From contig NC_019864.2 of NCBI RefSeq assembly GCF_002234675.1, positions 12,045,582 to 12,109,581 of the forward strand: a stretch of DNA of 64,000 nt, given 5' to 3'. The translations under genes and the position numbers were made by a program. The DNA comes from Oryzias latipes. Taxonomy: Eukaryota > Chordata > Actinopteri > Beloniformes > Adrianichthyidae. Under the pieces are notes generated by a model. The model made no database searches, was not told where the DNA came from, and saw nothing but the letters and a program-made list of their open reading frames with translations. Positions 36,083 to 48,500 of the stretch are shown piece by piece (position 1 is the stretch's first letter; each line of letters starts with the position of its first letter).

Positions 36083-37570
36083 CCTCCTATTTATTATGTT
36101 TGTGGGATTAGGTTGATTTAGTGAGTCATCCCAGGGCTATGCAGTGCACTTTTTAAGACCTCTTACTTTAGAGTCCCCATCCATTCACATCAAGTATGAC
36201 CAAATAAGATTATCTCTCCTGAGTGTTTATTGCAACAATTGACAATCACGAAAGTCTTACTTCTCTCATCTGCTCTTCTGTCCCAAAGGTCTTTGGCGGG
36301 GTTATTTTTCCCTGAATGAGCTGCACTAATTGCGGCCTAATGGCGAGCTGTTATAGCTTAGAGTGGTAAAAAGCAGTTGGTTGGTGAGGGTTGCTGCCTT
36401 TCCTGTACGGGCTGATTACACTGTCTAGTTAATGCACCCTCCTCAGATACAAATGGAGGGTGGTTATTGCATCAGGGGAGACAGTCGGCCTGTCAAAATC
36501 GTGCTATCCAGCAGACAAGAGAGAGATAAAGAGAGATGGAAAAGAGTGAGAGGGAATATATTCTGGAGAGCCAATTTCACTGAGGGGATAGACGTGTAGG
36601 GGTGCAATTATGAAATATAGCTTTCTGTTTCCATAATGACCTTCTCTGACGCTATATATAGGACAGTGTAAATGATTTGAAGAAGGAACCACTGTGTCCT
36701 ATAAGATTATGACCTATGGATTCTTACAAATAGCACAGGCTGTCCCCACTGAAAGATTGCATCCTCCTGCCACTATGTTGAATAAGAATGGCCATAGTGA
36801 CAGCTGAGGACGAAACACACTAGGGCAGCGGCACAGTTTTTCTCCAAGTCGTTGTTCTTTTGCCACTGTTGGTCACTTCCAGTTTTCTTTGCCTGGCATG
36901 TTTGTGTGGGAGTACGAGCCTGTGTACCTCTGTTGGAAATTTTCACAGGGAAACTGGGAACTCTCATGTGGGCCGACTTTACTTTTAACATAATTAATCA
37001 CCAGAGGAACACATGATTTTTTTTCAGCTCAAGATGCATTTTCTTGAAAAGAAAAAAATAATCCCTCTCAGCACAACGTTTGCTGCTTGTCACACACGAA
37101 AGCCCAGCAAAGCCTCAGCCTCAGCCCTGCTGGCCAATGTATAAAACACCCACATTTGCTGCTGGGCTGCTTACTATGCATCTGTCTGGATGGGTTCTCA
37201 GAGGCAGTGCAAACCAGCTGCTCCACCACCACTTGAGCCAAAGCTGGAGGTAGGAGAAAGGGTCACAAATTAAAGGAGCCCTTTTTGACCCTGTGATATG
37301 AGAAAAGGACTCTAGTGGAATCTTATGCTGCTATAAACCAGGAAACATCTGAGTTAAAAGCATAACAAGCTACTGAAATATTCATGCTGAACCACTTATC
37401 AGTTGCAAATGTATATATTATATTCTATAATAACTAAAGAGCCCAGATTTATGTCGAGAGTCATTACCCTTCTTAGGTTTTGCTGTGTACCATTAGAGGC
37501 ATGGGTCCAGTGCACTTTTATTTTGGCATCAGGAAATATTTTCTTTAGTTATTTTTGTTCCATGTCTAAA
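36083..37570. other. Probable intron, no gene recognised
   Basis: No open frame of interest and no repeat with definable ends is seen. Confidence 0.45.
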
Positions 37571-38463
37571 GCTATGTTAACACGGCCCTCACGAACAAGC
37601 GTCAAGCGACTACTTCCAATAAAACTCCACATAAAGTCCTGTGCGTTTTGGGCTTCTCTCACGTTCACGCATAGCTACGCATGTTTCTACCACCATTTTC
37701 AGGCTTTATGTACAAAACACTCGGCCATTGAACGCGTGTTGAAAGTTAAACCAGGTTGAACTATGAGCATAGGGGAGACGATTAGGTTGATATTTCAGAC
37801 AAATTGTGCTTCTTGTGGTACAAGCACCAAATTTGGCATGCATGTACCTTAGGTTCCTGTCTTTCAGAAAAGACACAAGACAAATCCAAAACGACGGCCA
37901 TTTGTGTAGATGGTGGTCATGCACTCAATTGTTACAAAAATCTTCTGGGCTTTCATGCACAAAACAGTCTTTGAATTTGAGGGGTACCTAGAGAATACAT
38001 TTGTGTGTAAATTTACAGAAATATTGCATACATCTTAAGATCTCTGATTTTCTCTGGGCTAAAGTGCTTTTCTGAAAAAGGGGCCCCTAGGGTAAATCCA
38101 TGCCAAATTTGGTGCTTGTTCCACAAAATCAGCGACTCAGATTTGGTAGTCACATATGGATGGTGTCCTTTTTAATTCACGGCAGTGCCAACTGTTTGAA
38201 AATTGAATATGAAGGAAAATGAAAAATTGTGGTTTCTGTCTGGCTGGAATTATATGACACCAAGTCTTTCATTTGTTCGATTAAAGCTGTGAAAAAAAAT
38301 GGAGAAAAATAAGCAAGATTCGCACCGCTTTGACATTACACACCACCTCATCCAATTGTAGGTGGTGGATATGTGCAAGTATTGGGAAGTGACTCTCCAG
38401 TGTACACACCATGGGCTGCACGGTGTTCAAGAGTGCGCATCAAAAGCCCGGTATGAACATAGC
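37571..38463. mobile_element. Non-autonomous DNA transposon, CpG-containing family, copy 1
   Basis: It is 893 bp between GCTATGTTAACACGGCCCT and the inverted right end GCTATGTTCATACCGGGCT. It shares long stretches with 51760-52292, for example the block with TTTATGTACAAA...GGCCATTGAA and the block with GCTTTGACAT...CACCA. No transposase frame and no clear target duplication are seen, so the superfamily is open. Confidence 0.6.
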
Positions 38464-41400
38464 ATAAGATCTTTGTTAGAACTCTTCAGTAACAATAGCA
38501 TCAGCAACAACAGCCATTTGATGTCAGACGCAGTGAATGAAATGACTATTTTCCAGTAAAGTAAAAGTTCATATCTCAATTTTAACTCGGTTTCTTGCTC
38601 AACTTAGAAATCATGGAATTTTTAAACACAACTATCAGGGAGGAAAGTTCTTGGAAAGCCCCCTGCTGTGGTACAAATTTCTCCTTTTTTTTTAAATTTT
38701 AGAACACAAATGAAAATAAACAAGTGTTTAAAAAAGACATAAAATAAGACGGTGTGCATGAAAAGGAGTGGGTTGAAGAGAAATCTTGTATGACCCCCCC
38801 CCCCCCCCCCCTTTTTTTTTACAACACCTGATGTGCGTGCTTCTATTTGCAGTTTTGTTCTAAACATTCACATTATATTCTGAACAGCATTTTTATTGAT
38901 CATTTTTTGCCTTGTACAGTTCCATCACTGACATCTTGTAGGACTTTTTTGAATGCATGTGAACTTTTGGTTTGTTTTAAACCTTCGTCCAATTCGTTCC
39001 ATAAATCCACACCACAAATTGATAAGCACATTTTCTGTTTTGTTGTAGAAATGCACTGCTTTTTGAAGTTCAGTGGATTTCTTAAATTATAACTCCCATC
39101 TCTGTCCTTGGACATATGTTGAATGCACAGCCATGCTTAACTCAACTTGCCTGACATCTTGATTGTCTGCAGGAAATGGTTGGATCCTGAACGCTTTCAC
39201 TCCATGGACAGTTTCCTAGAGATGCTACTGTTGGCTCCCAGTGGTGCTCTTACAGGCAGTAGATAGTTAGTCTGCTCCAAGTAGTGACAGTAGTCCCTCC
39301 TGCAGATAGAGTAGAAAAAAACAAGATGGCTGCCAAGTATTTTCAACACATGAGTGCCTTGTCGGTAGGTCATTCAGGAGGTAATGAGGTGAAACGCTGG
39401 TAGAGCAGCAACTGTCAATCACCACCGACATTGTTGGATTATAATGAGGGTTGTGCATGAACACGTTCATAACTAGGCAACTTAGAAGAACTGGAATCTT
39501 TAGACTCTTCCAACGTCTGTCTGTCTTTTTGCTATCTCCATTTTTTTTGGTCCATTTTCCTATTCCGAACAAGGCAAGCAAAATTAGCCATGGACCATTT
39601 CCCAAGCATAATCCAACATCTGTCTCCTCATGTCTCTGGTTTTGGCATGAAAACACTCAATCTCCCTCTGCTTCTTCTCTCCCTCCACCACCCATCCTTT
39701 GGTAGCCGTCACAGGCGCTGAACGATTTCCTCTCACTGGGAGCCTTCTTCGAGTCACTGTGGCAGTGTCAAACGAGGCTCCTATTTAAGCTCATTAAATG
39801 TTTCCAAGAGAATGGGAAATCAATGGTGCATACCGGTGCGCAAGAACTTTTCTCTTAATTTAATTTCCCCTCCACTATATCTGTTTGCAGATCCTCTCCC
39901 CCCTTCCTCTCATCATTCTTGTTTGGCCTTCCGAGCTTGTCATTCTCTTTTAAGTGGTGGAGGTGATGATGTGAGATATGTGTGGCATTGTGGAGGAGGC
40001 CAAAAACTGTTGCCTTCAGAAACTGTTGCAGATTTGTGTTTGTGTCAGGGACCTTGGTGCGAAGCTGTCCAGATAATTTAGTGTTGTTTAGCACTTGCCA
40101 CACAGATTGCAATTGACTTGGAAAGTTTTCTATACACTGACCACAGTCGTTGAATTTGAGGCTTTTGTTTTTGGGCGTGCTGTCAGGAAACATGCTTCCA
40201 CTGAAACAGAATGTTGTGGAGAAAAGTGGGGGAGTGTAGCATGCAGATTTTTTTAAAACCAAGATTATTTCTATTTAAATGACACTGCTTTCTTAAGCAG
40301 ACCTCCTTTCCATTTTGGATTTTGCTCATTTCCTGTTTTGGCCGTCTTTTCTTTGCTCATCAGAGGGGGTTTTTCTTATACTGAAAATGCTTATATGTGT
40401 GTGCGCACGCATTCTTGTGTGTCCTTATGTGTTCATGTCTGGCAAAGCTTTGTGCTGTTTGAAACTATGCCTGGGGGTTTAGTCCCACACCTTCTCTTGA
40501 GCTTCTGTAATTGCTCTTTTGGGGCCCTTTCTCTGGCTCTGAGCCTGTCACCATCACTCTCTCTGTCTTCCTGCCCTCCTTCTACCTTCTTTTTTTTTTT
40601 ATTTTGCCCTCACTCCCTGTCTTTTCTCCCTGCATGGCTCATTATGGCTGATTCCCACCTGCCCATTCAGGGAATTCTCTCTTTACACACATACACACCC
40701 ACAGATGCATTGAGGGCCACTCAGCAGTTTTCAGATCTACTTGTCGCTTGGACAGTTTGCGTCCTATCTCCTGAAAAACAGCTTTGCAAATGCTGTTTGG
40801 CCAAGAAACGGAAACAATGGTGCCATCATTTTTTGCCCACTGTTTTTCTCATCTCTTTTTTGTGGTTTCTGGGACATAGTTTTAAATTTGGAGCCCTTCA
40901 ACACCAGCTCATGCCTTTTGTACACTCTAGTCTCATCTGCAAGCTCTTAACCACAGGCTACTTTTCCATTTCCATCCCACTCTTCTCTTTGTCATGTCAC
41001 CCGGCAGCCCCTTCCATGCCTGTTTCTGGGCTAGCGGGCTTACTTTGAAGGATAATGGATGTGGCCAGTTGCAGCTGCTCAGCAGCAGGACACTATCACA
41101 GGAGTTATCTGAGGACCTGAGAGTGGCCCGTGATGAATGGCTTGGATCTGTGTGTCTCCAACGATCAATAAGCCACTAGCACCCAGATGAGCTAGATGCC
41201 TTCTTGTACTCAGTACCTCCTCCCCATCCACTCATATGTCTCCCTCTCATAATTTTGTGTTACATGTTTGTGAACTTTTCTCTCCAAATGACGTCCTGAA
41301 TTGACCCATTGATCTTTCTCTCCTGACTTGTTTTAAATAAAAGGACCAATGTCTCCTCTCCACCCAAGCATATACGCTTTCTGACTGCAGATAGCGCTAA

Positions 41401-42333
41401 ACAGATGTGAGTTGTGGCTCACAAATATTACTTTAGCCTGGTCGAAAGTCTGTAATCTGAGATGTGGACTGTGGAAAACAAGGGAGCATATGTATGAAAC
41501 TGCTACCCCCCATTCTGAAACGCCCCTGAGGTTTACATGGCAAAGCCAAAGCAAGGCAGAGGTCCCATGTTCTAAAATGAAGTCAAACATGCTCATATTT
41601 TTCAAAGTAGAATGCTCCAAGGGCTCTTTAAACTCAGGTTGTACTTAAGCGCCTTAAGCAGCCCCACCCAGTCTAAAAAAATTGCGTTTGTCTTAGTGTT
41701 GAGCACACATTTGAGTCTCTTTAGATCACCATCATTTGAGAATTGCTTCTGCAAAGGAACAGTTGGTGAGATGTAGCTACAGGATGAGTTAGGGTTTGGA
41801 TTTGTATGTTTCTTTGTAATTGTAAATGGTGGTGAAAATGGGACTGGAGATACCACCTCCTTTTTTTTCATTTTACTTTTTTCTCTCCTCCTGGAGCTTT
41901 GAGATTAGTACATCTTCGTCTCCTCACCCTCATCTTTCATTTCTCCTCCTATTTTGCTCCAATCTTTCTCTTGATCTGCTGTTGTCTCTGTCACCGAGAG
42001 CAGACTCCCAGGCTGATAATTGCATGTCTGGTGGCCACCACACCTGTTGCTGTCATTACAGCTGTGTTTGTGAATAGGGGAGAGCTTTGCCCCTTGGTCC
42101 CTGTGAATCTAACCCCTACCAGCACCACCACCACCTTTGCTGCAGGCATAAACCAATGGGGATGTGAGACTTTTCATTTAGTTGGTGTGTACGTGTGTGT
42201 AAGACACTCCCATTGTAGATTGTGTTTGCCTGTAACCTTGAGTGCTACCTCTAGCATGTGTCTTCTTACACCTGGCCACTACTGATGGTTTACACTCTTA
42301 CCTCCTAATCCTCTCCTTTCTCCCTTTCTCCAG
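38464..42333. other. Probable intron, no gene recognised
   Basis: It includes a run of 18 C followed by 9 T (38794-38820). The 236-codon frame at 40338-41048 is a Ser/Leu/Phe-rich chance frame over a pyrimidine-rich stretch. No coding exon is supported. Confidence 0.45.
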
Positions 42334-42514
42334 AGCCCAGGCCCTTAATGAAGCTCGGGGTCAGCGGCAGTGGGAGGCTAATTGGCCAGGTTTGCCCGGG
42401 GGTCCAGCTGCCTGTGATTGAAGTGTCCAGTGAGCGCCCACTGTGTAGCTGCTGCACCTTACTCCGTTCCACTCCAACAGCCAATATACTTACTGAATCC
42501 CTGTCAGCCTCTCC
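42334..42514 (+). other. Possible exon of unknown function
   Basis: A polypyrimidine tract ending CTTTCTCCAG precedes 42334, and CCCTA|GTAAGT follows 42514. Within it, an ATG at 42349 opens a 59-codon frame (MKLGVSGSGRLIGQVCPGVQ...) that ends in TAG just at the donor. The segment is more GC-rich than its surroundings. I recognise no protein family. It could equally be conserved non-coding DNA or chance. Confidence 0.2.
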
Positions 42515-45500
42515 CTAGTAAGTAGTTGCCAAGGTCATTTTATATTTCACTTATCCTATCTTTGGTCCAGTTATTTTTCACGTATTTCTTTTTGTTCATA
42601 TGTGTGTCTTTGGGTTCTAGCTGTTATATGAGGCACTTTTTTGGCATGCTGTTTTGTTGTACAAACATTTATTTATGTGCTCCTTTTCCGAAGTTTTATC
42701 TTCACTTTCCCCATCTGCATTTCTTTTAATTGCCAGACTCTTTAATTCCCCCTCACCATCCCAGCATTTTCTCACTTTCTCTGACTAGCACTTCCCTAAC
42801 ACCTTTTTGTCCTTCCTTGCCACAGTTGGAATTGTGCAATTACTATGGTTCCCCATTGGCCAACAGCCAGAGAGGGGGAAAAAATCTTTTAAGCCCCTGT
42901 TTTTTTCTAGACAAGCCCATCAGTCTCAGGTTTGGCCATGTTATATCAAACTGGTGTGCATTTACAGGTAGGGGTAAAACGCGTTGGAGTTGGGGGGTAT
43001 CTAATTAGTTGAGTCTCTCTACTCATTAAAGCAGGTCTGACTCCTGTTGTTTAACTGTCTGCGCAGCAGCAAAAAGTGAGGGTCGGCTCCAGGGGAAGAA
43101 ACTGAGCAGATAGCAGACAGAAGTTATTGAGCCGGCTCGGCACATAGTTGCCCATCTCACTGGGGAGTTCAGCAAGCAAGGCAAAACCCCAAAGCGCCAC
43201 CACATATATCAACAAAAAATGCTTTTTTTCTCTCTTTTATATTCTCAAGGAAGTGAAAGAATGGTGGCTACTAGACTGGCTAGCTCTCTGTATTTGTCAG
43301 GAAACAATAGTCCAATTATAAGTCAAGCCTTGGCTCCAAGCTATAGTCTGTCAACACCTCATTTGAACCCCTTTATTTTTTTGTGCTTGTTTATTAAGAG
43401 ATGCAAGTGATTACATCTGCTCCGACGCTCATTAAATGAGGATACCCAATACTTAATTGCTGCTGTAATGATTTTAGGTGGAGGGTTGTTAAAACTTCCC
43501 CAGTACACATTAATTTGAAGAGTGAATAACTATGTATGTGAATGAAGGTGAAAAGTTTTAACACGTAATTGCTTACGATACATTAACTTTTATCCACTGT
43601 TGGCCAATTCCTCATAAACCATTTCTGCGGCTTCATCTAAATCCCAAAGCTGCACAGCCTTAAGACATGCTGTTTACTTTAAGATGCCAACTCGCATCAT
43701 CTGTGGAGTGCTTAGCCTGACAGACAACTCCTGTTCTTGCTCTACTCTTCCATAATCAGCCGTTTGGTTGGGTCATAGCTCTTGTGATCCACTTTCCCTC
43801 CCATTTCCTGCGGTGCTGCATGTCCACCAGCCAGCCCTCTGGTGTTTAAAGATAAACTAAATATGGCTATTTGAAATGTAGGCTACTTGAGACGACTGCG
43901 CGCACAATAATCTTTCCACCTTAGTTCTAATAATTCACTTCAACAATGACACAACCCAATCTACATGTGCGACCCAAAATACACCCTATAAAACATTCAC
44001 GCTTTTTATCTTTGGAGTCTTCTCTGTTTATTCCTTTGTTGTTTGCTCATTTCATTTCGTATCCCAGAAGACGATGTAAATGTCATGGTAATAGCATACT
44101 TTTTGGGATCCACAAGGATTAGGAAGTGCCAGTCATGTCTCTCAAGAGGCTTTCCCTTGGCATAACCCCAGAGCAAAGACATACATACGAATGAGGGAAT
44201 TAGGATGCGCAAACAAAAACATTCCTTGTTTTTCTTTTACCATTAGGGTAGAGCCCATTGTTTTCCTTTCCCCCCCTTGTGGAGTGTTAAAACTTTGTGT
44301 GCTAATTTTAAGTACTTTGGAATCAGTTCAGCATCATTCTATAATTTTTCTATTTTCTTTTTTCATCAATTTTTCTTGGAGGTATAAAGCAAAAATATAC
44401 ATGAAATAGGTAAGTTTTCAATAAATTCTAAAACCTATTGTTTTAAATAAAGTTCAAGAGAAAAAGCTGGTTTTGAAAAAAAAATGGATAGCATTACCCA
44501 AACTGTGACCTTTTTGAAGTTTGTGCAGGTTAATCATGAGCTAAAATTGCTGTCTTGCATAAGGAATTCTGTAATATGAATATTTCATATTTATAACTAT
44601 TAAAATGACTCTGAATTTCACTATTAATCCATAGAAATGAGACTGAATTATTCATTTACCATGTTAAATTAAAGTGGTGATTCTAACTTTAATGCCTATG
44701 ATCCACTGAAACGGAAATTGCTTCAGAGTTTTGTGAGGTGATAGTGTTGCAACTTTAGTCGGTTACTGTTTTGGCATGGTCACGGTGTTAGATTTAGTTT
44801 TTCCGCTATTTGCATTTTTTTTAAATTCTTTCCACGAGCATCATAATCATTTCTGTTTAGTGTTCTCTGCTATTGTGAAAGTTCACGGTGGTACTTTTGG
44901 CAGATTTTGCATAAGGAGCAAGCACAGAGACATTTAGAATCTGTCAATAAATAAGAAATGTGCTTTTATTCCCTCCTGACAAACATGCAGGAGGATGGAT
45001 TTAATTGCCTACAGCAAGGTTAGGCATGTGACCCTCGTCACCATCACCTGCTTAGGTCTGGTCTCTATTCTCTGCAAATGCCATGTCCTTGTGGTACCAA
45101 AATAATGTAAACCACCTTGTTCCTGACTCATCACTCTAGCCCTCCTTCTGCAACCTACTTGGTTTCCAAAATTGTACTGCAGCTTTCCAGTTTTCCATTG
45201 CCCCCTGCAAATATCCAAGCTGTCGGGTCTGCCTGGGTTGGACTTGTTCTTGCCAGAGCACAGTTGGAACACATCCGGCCTTCGGGCCACATATACTGCT
45301 CCACTCCAGGCCCTGCAAACAAGGCCTGCCCCATGCAGCTGTCGTCTAAGTGTGAAGCGCCTTGGATTGTTATGGAAGATTACTTTTGTGCATACTTTCT
45401 CACTTTTGAGATCTGTTTTCATTTTTTATATATGAGATAACTTTCCATGCTTTACGGCTCGTTGAGTTTTTGTTTGAGCTCATTTTGAGAACCAATGAAA

Positions 45501-48500
45501 TTTCACTGAATTGTCAGTATTTCCTCTGTGTCAACAAGGTCTGCAATTCCAGAAATTGGTACAGATAATGTTGGCTTTCACTCAAGCATGCCAGTACAGC
45601 ACAATGATAATTTTTCTGATCATTTTGAATATTTTCTAAGTAGCGTTGTTACAATTAATCGACTCAATCAATGAATCAATTTATATTCCTACAATTTAAC
45701 CAGGTTGATCTGTCTGAGGCAAGTTGTTAATAAAATCAAGCTATACCATTATAAAGTCATTTGAAAATGAAATAAATCCATTATAATAAATATTGGAAAA
45801 TACCATTTGGATTGAGACATGGTAGATTTATTTTACTATAACGTAAAAACAACAATTGCAGCTGACAACAGTTGATGTCAGTAGAAAATGATTTGTCCAT
45901 CATTACAGTTCAATGTGTGAAAAAACATTGGATTTAGCAAAGACGTGTGGCCACACAGTGTGGTAGAATGTTCAAATAATGTTCCATTTGGATTATTTTG
46001 ATGTGGAAAAACAACAGTGGGTTGAATTTAAGGAAACTGAAATGTAAATGGATTTGACATTAATTCTTATTTACTTGTTTGTACACATTTAATTTACACT
46101 TGATTATCTTGCAAAAAATACCAGGAATCTGGAAAATTCTCCTGCTCTGGTCAGTACCCAGTTTTGGCTAAACATTTGTGCAGCAGCCAAAAATTATGAT
46201 TTAAAATGAATCTTTGTTAAAAATGGATCTATACACTCCTATTTCTAACAAATGGTTAGCTTTAATACCTGCACCTGATGGCTAAGCACTTTGACATCTA
46301 GGTTTCATAAGCTCAACAGCCAGGTTGATGTTGAGGAGATACATTCACAGACATAGTCCAGGCAAGCCTCTCAAATAGTTTCATGTCAAATTCCCAGTCA
46401 TACAAATCTCCACAATGATCTGCCAAGTCTTTGCAAAACTTAGTGGAGCAGGAAAAACAGAATTTCACACCCCCACTCTGAGCCCACAGTTCCCTTCCTC
46501 TCAGCCATCACTGGACACTGCTTGGCAAGGAGGAGTGATGCAGAACATCTGTGAAAGTCTGTGTGTTTGTTTGTGCTGTGATGGATGAATACTCTATCTG
46601 GGTGAGGACATTTGTGCTTATCTTTTTATTTTGGATTTGGATATTAACAAATTTTGACGCAGCAACTGAGTCAGTTTGCCTTTCCTGAAATCTTAAAGAA
46701 AAGAAAGAAATTAAATTTAGCTCTAGAGACCAACTGTTTTAATAGTTGAAAGGCATTGGGGGCTGAATTGATCCTCCGGCCTCTGTTGACAGATAAATGA
46801 GGAAAAGTAAGTGGGGGGAAACAAAAGAAAACACCCTTCCTTTTCAGCTAAATTGCTTCCTGATTCTGACAAAAAAGGAAGTAGGGTCAGCCCCCTGTTA
46901 GTGCATTTTTCCAGTTTTCTGCGCAACAAACTGTTTGCCCGCAGACTGGTTTGTCATCAGGAAAAATATGTCTGAGAAAATGATTCAGCAGGTCTCTGGA
47001 TGTTTCTCTGCAGCTGCCAGAGATGAGAATGCTCAGAGTCACGTAAATCTCTTTTATTTGGGTATGCTTTTCAGTATAAATAATAAAATGGAGCCCATAA
47101 TTGGTGGTTTTCTGTAATTAGGACCAAGCTGTCAGCTAGCGAAGTTGCCTCAGTCAGTTGGTAGTGCAGCTAAGACAGTAATTACTATTATCTGTGGGGG
47201 TTGTTGACTCAACAATAATGTATTTTTTTAGGGTTAGAGGTTCAAGCATAATATTGGAAAAGACATTAATCTTTTAATATTTGTTTTAATGTCTGGCAAG
47301 TGGTCAGACTGTTGCTGTAAACGGAGCGGGAAAGACCCCCCGTCCTTGGATTTTTCTGCTCAGCGACTATGTGAAGAGCTAGTCCATATTTTCATTAGTG
47401 AAACAGTTTGACTTTTTCCCTTCTCACTGCATGACGCCCAACCATAAACAGCATTATCAACTATCTCAGCAGGTTTTCTAATACCCCCGTAATCCTGTCA
47501 TTTCATTCATGGATACCGCCGGGGTTATTCCAGGCTTGGAGCGCATCTGTCTCCTTGTCTCTCCTCCTCTATGTGAGAGATTGGATTCCTCAACTGCTCT
47601 TCTGCTTCCACCACATCCTCCCCCCACACAAACATGTTTAGGCTCCTCTCTTGTCACATCCCCATAGTGCAAATGGGTCGGTCAGAACCAGTGATATATG
47701 GGCAACAGGAGAATGGCATAGTAAAGCCTGTGCAGGGATGATTCCTAGTTGTGGATAGTAACTTCCCCTCACAAATCTGGGTATTTGGCAAGAGGTTTAC
47801 AAGCACGGCATGAGAGGGGGGAAACGAATGAGCACAAAAGCAGAGAACCCAGGTGATGCTTTCTTTACTCTCCTGCTAAGTAATGAGTCTGCTGGAGAGT
47901 CGCCTGACCTCGTGTGAAAGGGTGCGCAGTGTGATTATTGGGCGAGTGGAAGAAAGACACAAAGGTCAGACGCGTCACTGTTTTTACCTGTTCGCTGGCA
48001 CCAAACATGCAAATTGTTCCGACTGTGAATTAAACATGTGGCACCTGGTAGCCTGAGGCATGGTGGACATTCAGTCATATTGCGAGGCAAAGGAAATGGC
48101 TTTTTAAGTAGGCTATTTATGGTGAAGATATTGTATTCATTTTATTATAATAAAACATCCATTACTTTCTGACTGTATGGCATAGGGAGTATGAGGCTGG
48201 CAGAGTGCAGCTCAGTGTAATAAGAACGGTGCGTCTGTTCCAAATGAACCAAGAAAAAGAGCAGGTTCCCGTAGATATTATTTTCCTTCGCAGGGGTGCT
48301 CAGATCTAGTGATATGCTTTGTGAGGAGTAATAAAGAAATATATCTGTTTTTATTGTGCATTGGCGACAGAGTTATGTTTAGAGCTAGCATAAAGAGCTG
48401 GAACATGGCGTAAAATGATATTATGGCCCATTAGGTTGGGGCCTGAGCTGAGCATCGTTTGCAGTATCCGTGGACCGGAGGTAATGGGGCCGCGGCGTAT

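Noticed and set aside
40338-41048. 236-codon frame, the second longest in the window
   Set aside because: It is a Ser/Leu/Phe-rich chance frame in pyrimidine-rich DNA, with no domain and no codon-level signal that I can see.
45009-45422. 137-codon minus-strand frame
   Set aside because: It has no recognisable motif, and frames of similar size lie on the opposite strand over the same bases.
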